Below are positions 60,895 through 64,000 of a DNA stretch of 64,000 bases, piece after piece. How positions within the stretch are numbered: the first letter of the stretch is position 1; each line of letters starts with the position of its first letter. Source of the DNA: a virus; IMG/VR virus record IMGVR_UViG_3300032242_002041, positions 164,287-228,286 of that record. The stretch is one strand, 5' to 3'. The notes beneath the pieces are model-generated. The model saw only the letters and a program-made list of their open reading frames with translations, had not been told where the DNA came from and searched no databases. Position numbers and translations under genes: made by a program.

Positions 60895-61416
60895 TTAACG
60901 TAAAAATTCACCTGGATCTAAATTATAGTGCAGGCTATTGATACGGTGTACACCCAATTTGTATAATACAAAACTTGCCACACTGGAACCACGTCCTACA
61001 CCCCAAATAATACGGTTAGCGACCATGGTATCTACCAGATATTTTAAATAGCGTAACAAATCAAATAGGTCACGTTCTTGATACAACAACAACTCTTGAC
61101 CGCAGCGTTGTAATTCGGCCTCGTCATTGCACAAATTTAATATGTGTTGAGCAATGTCAATTGTTTTATATTCATCGGGCATGTGCCAGGACTGTTGTTG
61201 TATTAGGTGAAACTCTGGAACCGATGATTCTTGGCTATAAGGAAACGACCAAGTAAGTAATGACTCTGGACGCTCAATGTATCTAGCCAGCTCTTCAAGA
61301 TTAACACTATCGTCAACTACTAGGTGTTTTAAAGAATCGATATTGCGTCCTTGCATAAGCAAATCGCATACATCGTTTTCTGAAAAAACTACCTCACTAA
61401 ATTTATTTTGTTTCAT
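60895..61416 (-). CDS. DnaE/PolC-like palm fragment protein
   Basis: 173 aa. The C-terminus GVGRGSSVASFVLYKLGV (139-156) and the following residues to the end match the GPGRGSAAGSLVAYLLGI region of bacterial DNA polymerase III alpha, including the FL end before the catalytic Asp. It stops exactly where DnaE continues to its DxD, so it should lack polymerase activity. It may bind DNA, nucleotides or a replication partner. Confidence 0.6.
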   Translation of the reverse strand: MKQNKFSEVVFSENDVCDLLMQGRNIDSLKHLVVDDSVNLEELARYIERPESLLTWSFPYSQESSVPEFHLIQQQSWHMPDEYKTIDIAQHILNLCNDEAELQRCGQELLLYQERDLFDLLRYLKYLVDTMVANRIIWGVGRGSSVASFVLYKLGVHRINSLHYNLDPGEFLR

Positions 61417-62011
61417 CGGGCTGTTTAAAATCTGCAAACACTACAATGTTTCCTGATGCGTCCGAAGTTGGTATATCGGACCATGCCAAGTCTATATCTC
61501 TCCAGGCTGTAGACTGGGGTATAGATACTACTTTGTCAGACTCTACGGGCACAAAATCACTGTGTGTTAAATCAGCGGTGGTCCACCAGTCTGGTTGCTC
61601 ATATCCCAAGGTATTTTCAAATTCACTGTGCAGGTAAGTCATATTTTCACCATAGGTGCTAGATAATTCGGTTTCTACTATGTTCATACGATCTTCGGTA
61701 ATGGCATTAAGTTTATAGTATAACATAATTCCTACCAACTGATCTACAGGGTCTCCAGGCATAGTGGTTATGTTAAGGTCTGCTTGAACAAATCGTTGGC
61801 ACTCGTTTTTTAATTCACTACTAATAAAAATAGTACTGTCTATTTGTGTATAGAGAAAATATTTGATTCGTTCAAATGAAATATTTTGATCAGCTGGATT
61901 TTCACTATTGGTTGTCATCCACAGTCTAAGGTTGTAGTTGTTCATACGCAACGTACCATCATAGTATACGCCGGCAGTAAAAGACATGTCATACTTGAGT
62001 CGTACATTCAT
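61403..62011 (-). CDS. conserved phage protein, 202 aa
   Basis: Mixed alpha/beta; conserved style of T4-like aquatic phages (YYDGTLRMNNYNLRLWM, ERIKYFLYTQIDSTIFI). No catalytic motif recognised. Coupled to the upstream 73-aa gene by ATGA. Confidence 0.7.
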   Translation of the reverse strand: MNVRLKYDMSFTAGVYYDGTLRMNNYNLRLWMTTNSENPADQNISFERIKYFLYTQIDSTIFISSELKNECQRFVQADLNITTMPGDPVDQLVGIMLYYKLNAITEDRMNIVETELSSTYGENMTYLHSEFENTLGYEQPDWWTTADLTHSDFVPVESDKVVSIPQSTAWRDIDLAWSDIPTSDASGNIVVFADFKQPDETK

Positions 62012-62229
62012 GATATGTCAATCACGCTGTCAAAGTTAGTGTCTGGATTGTTACGAATTTTTTCTTGATATTTGGTTTGATAACTTTCGATAGCCATTCT
62101 GAGTTGATTGCAAAGGTCATTATTGCCCATACGATAGGCTATGCCCAATTTACGATTGAGCTCAGAAATTTTTTCTAGAAGTTGTTCGGCTGTAAACTCT
62201 TCTAAACTAGCAATTAAAGGATGTTCCAT
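62008..62229 (-). CDS. small conserved helical phage protein, 73 aa
   Basis: Helical (LLEKISELNRKLGIAYRMG) with an acidic end; common in T4-like aquatic phages beside the above. Function unknown. Confidence 0.7.
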   Translation of the reverse strand: MEHPLIASLEEFTAEQLLEKISELNRKLGIAYRMGNNDLCNQLRMAIESYQTKYQEKIRNNPDTNFDSVIDIS

Positions 62230-62274
62230 ATACCTATTGTATATGATTACGTGACAAAAGTCAACTAGTTTTGG

Positions 62275-63165
62275 TTAGCCAAATACAGCACCGTTGTTGC
62301 CGACACAGTACCATTTACTATTTGCATATCGTAAACTGCATCCCTGACCAATGGTACTAAATGTGATAGTGCCTGATCCAGATGATTTCCATCCAGCATT
62401 GGCCACAGTAATAACCATATTGCCGGCAGAGGCAGTCATAATAAACTCTTTAACTTGACCGATTACACCGGCAGCCAAAGTAGCTGTCCATGCACCGGTT
62501 GTGGCAAATTTGGTACTGGTTACAGCTAAACTACAAGCCTGACCAGTAGCACTAAGAGTTTCACCTGTAGCGTTAAACGGAGCAAGTTCTTTATTATTTT
62601 CAAAAACAGTAATAGTAGTTCCGGCATTGCTGGTTACAAATTGAAAACTGTATACCCCAACTGCGGCAAAAGTTATTACATTGGTCAATACGTTTAATCC
62701 TTGAATTCCAGCAGCATTAACTGAAACAGCTGAAGGAAGTGTTAACGTATGTGCAACACTAGTTACTGTAGCTACTACGGTAACAGAGGCTGCAGCTCCT
62801 GCGGCAGGAAAATTGCTAAACGCTAAACTAACGGCACCATTGGTGCTCAAGGTCTGATAACTGCCCAAAGCATAGTTGATAGTAACAGAACTGGCCACTG
62901 GTCCTAAGGCCACGGTGGTCTGGTACATGTTTTTTAAATAACCATTACTTAAGGTACTGGTTTGTAGGTTATTGACCACTGGCTGACTGTTGGCCAAACT
63001 AGCGGTTAACACTGCGGTATTTTGTAAAGCAGTTATTTCGTCGGCTGCAAATTGGAAATTAGTAGACGTATTGGTAAAATTTGTACGAAATCCTTGCGAA
63101 TTATTGTCTTGTCCGGCAACTGGATAAGCGCCGTCGATGTTGTTTGGGTTAATGTTACTTGTCAT
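62275..63165 (-). CDS. virion structural protein (tail fibre/neck-like)
   Basis: 296 aa. The start NINPNNIDGAYPVAGQDNNS followed by GFRTNFTN is a hallmark of T4-like aquatic-phage structural proteins. The rest is Ala/Val/Thr-rich with repeated beta segments. TATAAATA upstream (63189-63196) and ribosome site AGGAAT fit late expression. Confidence 0.8.
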   Translation of the reverse strand: MTSNINPNNIDGAYPVAGQDNNSQGFRTNFTNTSTNFQFAADEITALQNTAVLTASLANSQPVVNNLQTSTLSNGYLKNMYQTTVALGPVASSVTINYALGSYQTLSTNGAVSLAFSNFPAAGAAASVTVVATVTSVAHTLTLPSAVSVNAAGIQGLNVLTNVITFAAVGVYSFQFVTSNAGTTITVFENNKELAPFNATGETLSATGQACSLAVTSTKFATTGAWTATLAAGVIGQVKEFIMTASAGNMVITVANAGWKSSGSGTITFSTIGQGCSLRYANSKWYCVGNNGAVFG

Positions 63166-63188
63166 AGGTATTCCTAGGTTATATGATG

Positions 63189-63196
63189 TATTTATA
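63189..63196 (-). promoter_or_regulatory. T4-late-type promoter box
   Basis: Exact TATAAATA on the minus strand in the gap before the virion structural gene, 23 nt from its ATG. Confidence 0.65.
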
Positions 63197-63234
63197 CTGG
63201 ATTATTCTAACTGGGTAAATCTTATTATTGTGGA

Positions 63235-64000
63235 TTATAATATTACTGCAATAATGATTTTTTCGCCGTCTGCAAGATCAGTTTCAAGCGATTTGGCAAA
63301 TACAGACATGGCATAACTGCGATCTCTTCCTATACTTTGGGCAAATCCTGCTTGCGAACTAGCAACCAAATTGTCACCTTTGTTTACCGGACCTACGACT
63401 TTTACAGGCACACGACCACGCAAGGCCACTGGCAGCCCAGATTGGCTAGCATTCATTAGGTGTGCTGGCTGAGTACTAATAGCCCCTGCAACTCGTTCGT
63501 CGGCCATTTCTGTAGTCACGGTTATTTCTTGTTTGCCACCAAATATAACCACAGTACCGGGTGCATAATCTGCATCTGACAAATAATTCTCTGCCAAGTC
63601 CGCGTATACTGCTGATGTTGCTTTGGCAAATACCGTGTTAAAATATCCAGTTGAGTTACCGATATTGCCAACGGCATTGGCATTGTTATTGATAATATTA
63701 CCAACAGTTAAACTTGATATATTTGTGATATTGTATCCAGCACCAGCAATATTAGAAGTCAGTGTGCCGCTAAAGGTTCCTGTAGCGCCAGTGGCACCTG
63801 CACCAGTAGCACCAGTAGCACCTGTGGCACCCGAGGCGCCGCCGCCTGGGCCAGTAGCTCCAGTAATGCCAGTAGCGCCTGTAGCGCCTGCACCAGTGGC
63901 ACCAGTACTTCCCTGAATACCTGTAGAGCCAACAATACCAGTGGCACCTGTAGCGCCTGCACCAGTGGCACCAGTACTTCCCTGAATACCTGTAGAGCCA
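63235..64000 (-). CDS. collagen-like tail fibre, C-terminal part (runs off right edge)
   Basis: 255 residues visible. Collagen-like GxT/GxQ triplets ([13 protein letters not shown]) dominate up to about residue 100, then a short beta region and the C-terminal domain ([20 protein letters not shown], ...[15 protein letters not shown]) shared by many phage fibres. It is not confined to the shorter frame starting at MAENYL: the frame stays open to the window edge. Likely adhesin or fibre tip. Confidence 0.8.
   Translation of the reverse strand, partial: GSTGIQGSTGATGAGATGATGIVGSTGIQGSTGATGAGATGATGITGATGPGGGASGATGATGATGAGATGATGTFSGTLTSNIAGAGYNITNISSLTVGNIINNNANAVGNIGNSTGYFNTVFAKATSAVYADLAENYLSDADYAPGTVVIFGGKQEITVTTEMADERVAGAISTQPAHLMNASQSGLPVALRGRVPVKVVGPVNKGDNLVASSQAGFAQSIGRDRSYAMSVFAKSLETDLADGEKIIIAVIL
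63881..64000. repeat. 69-bp tandem repeat in the collagen-like fibre
   Basis: The block starting gtagcgcctgcaccagtggc at 63881 returns at 63950 with the same sequence; 23-residue period in the protein. Continues past the edge. Confidence 0.85.

Noticed and set aside
1-64000. tRNA genes, CRISPR arrays, insertion sequences
   Set aside because: No cloverleaf with a T-loop GTTCRA, no spaced repeats, no transposase frame was found by eye.

Overview
The window reads as part of a large T4-like myovirus genome (both edges cut through genes), infecting a Gram-negative, probably aquatic, bacterium. Evidence: a T4-type replication set (family B DNA polymerase gp43, sliding clamp gp45, clamp-loader subunit gp44, DsbA-like protein), T4-late-type TATAAATA promoters, a collagen-like fibre, PhoH, a GroES-like protein and many small proteins of the kind carried by T4-like marine and freshwater phages. 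Two spanin-like proteins, lipoproteins and a GH19 endolysin point to a Gram-negative host. A Bug/TctC-type periplasmic binding protein hints at a betaproteobacterial host, but that is inference. Nearly all genes lie on the minus strand (transcribed right to left), packed with ATGA/TAATG overlaps. Only a methyltransferase (54.3 kb) and phoH (57.0 kb) are clearly on the plus strand.

Layout. 0-7.2 kb: nucleotide-sugar and glycosyltransferase genes (UDP-sugar dehydrogenase, RmlB, RmlC, epimerase), NAD synthetase, QueE and a phosphoribosyltransferase. 7.2-12 kb: QueD, a HIT protein, a large FG-GAP lipoprotein and FolE. 12-20 kb: DegT-like protein, GalE, GT4 glycosyltransferase, radical SAM enzyme, several conserved phage proteins, a DpdA-like transglycosylase and gp45. 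20-26 kb: methyltransferase, gp43, second radical SAM enzyme, DsbA. 26-43.5 kb: virion or internal-cargo region with two giant multidomain proteins (1161 and 1468 aa) and a run of proteins sharing a short N-terminal M-(R/K)-x-x-(E/D)-F peptide. 43.5-50.7 kb: ClpA-like unfoldase, DnaJ, then a lysis cassette (holin, two spanin-like proteins, endolysin). 50.7-57 kb: auxiliary metabolic and modification genes. 57-62 kb: phoH, HAD phosphatase, clamp loader, co-chaperonin and a DnaE-like fragment. 62-64 kb: virion structural protein and collagen-like fibre.

How the parts fit. FolE, QueD, QueE and DpdA together point to 7-deazaguanine modification of the phage DNA; QueC is not in the window. The 26-41 kb block looks like proteins packed inside the capsid and injected with DNA: the N-terminal peptide resembles the T4 capsid-targeting sequence, and the giant proteins carry repeated L/I/V-x-E sites resembling the T4 prohead-protease motif between nucleotidyltransferase, metallopeptidase, ADP-ribosyltransferase-like and amidoligase domains. 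Promoters are unusually legible: several near-consensus sigma-70 promoters with 17-bp spacers, T4-late-like boxes, and a set of promoters placed so close to the ATG that the transcripts should be leaderless.
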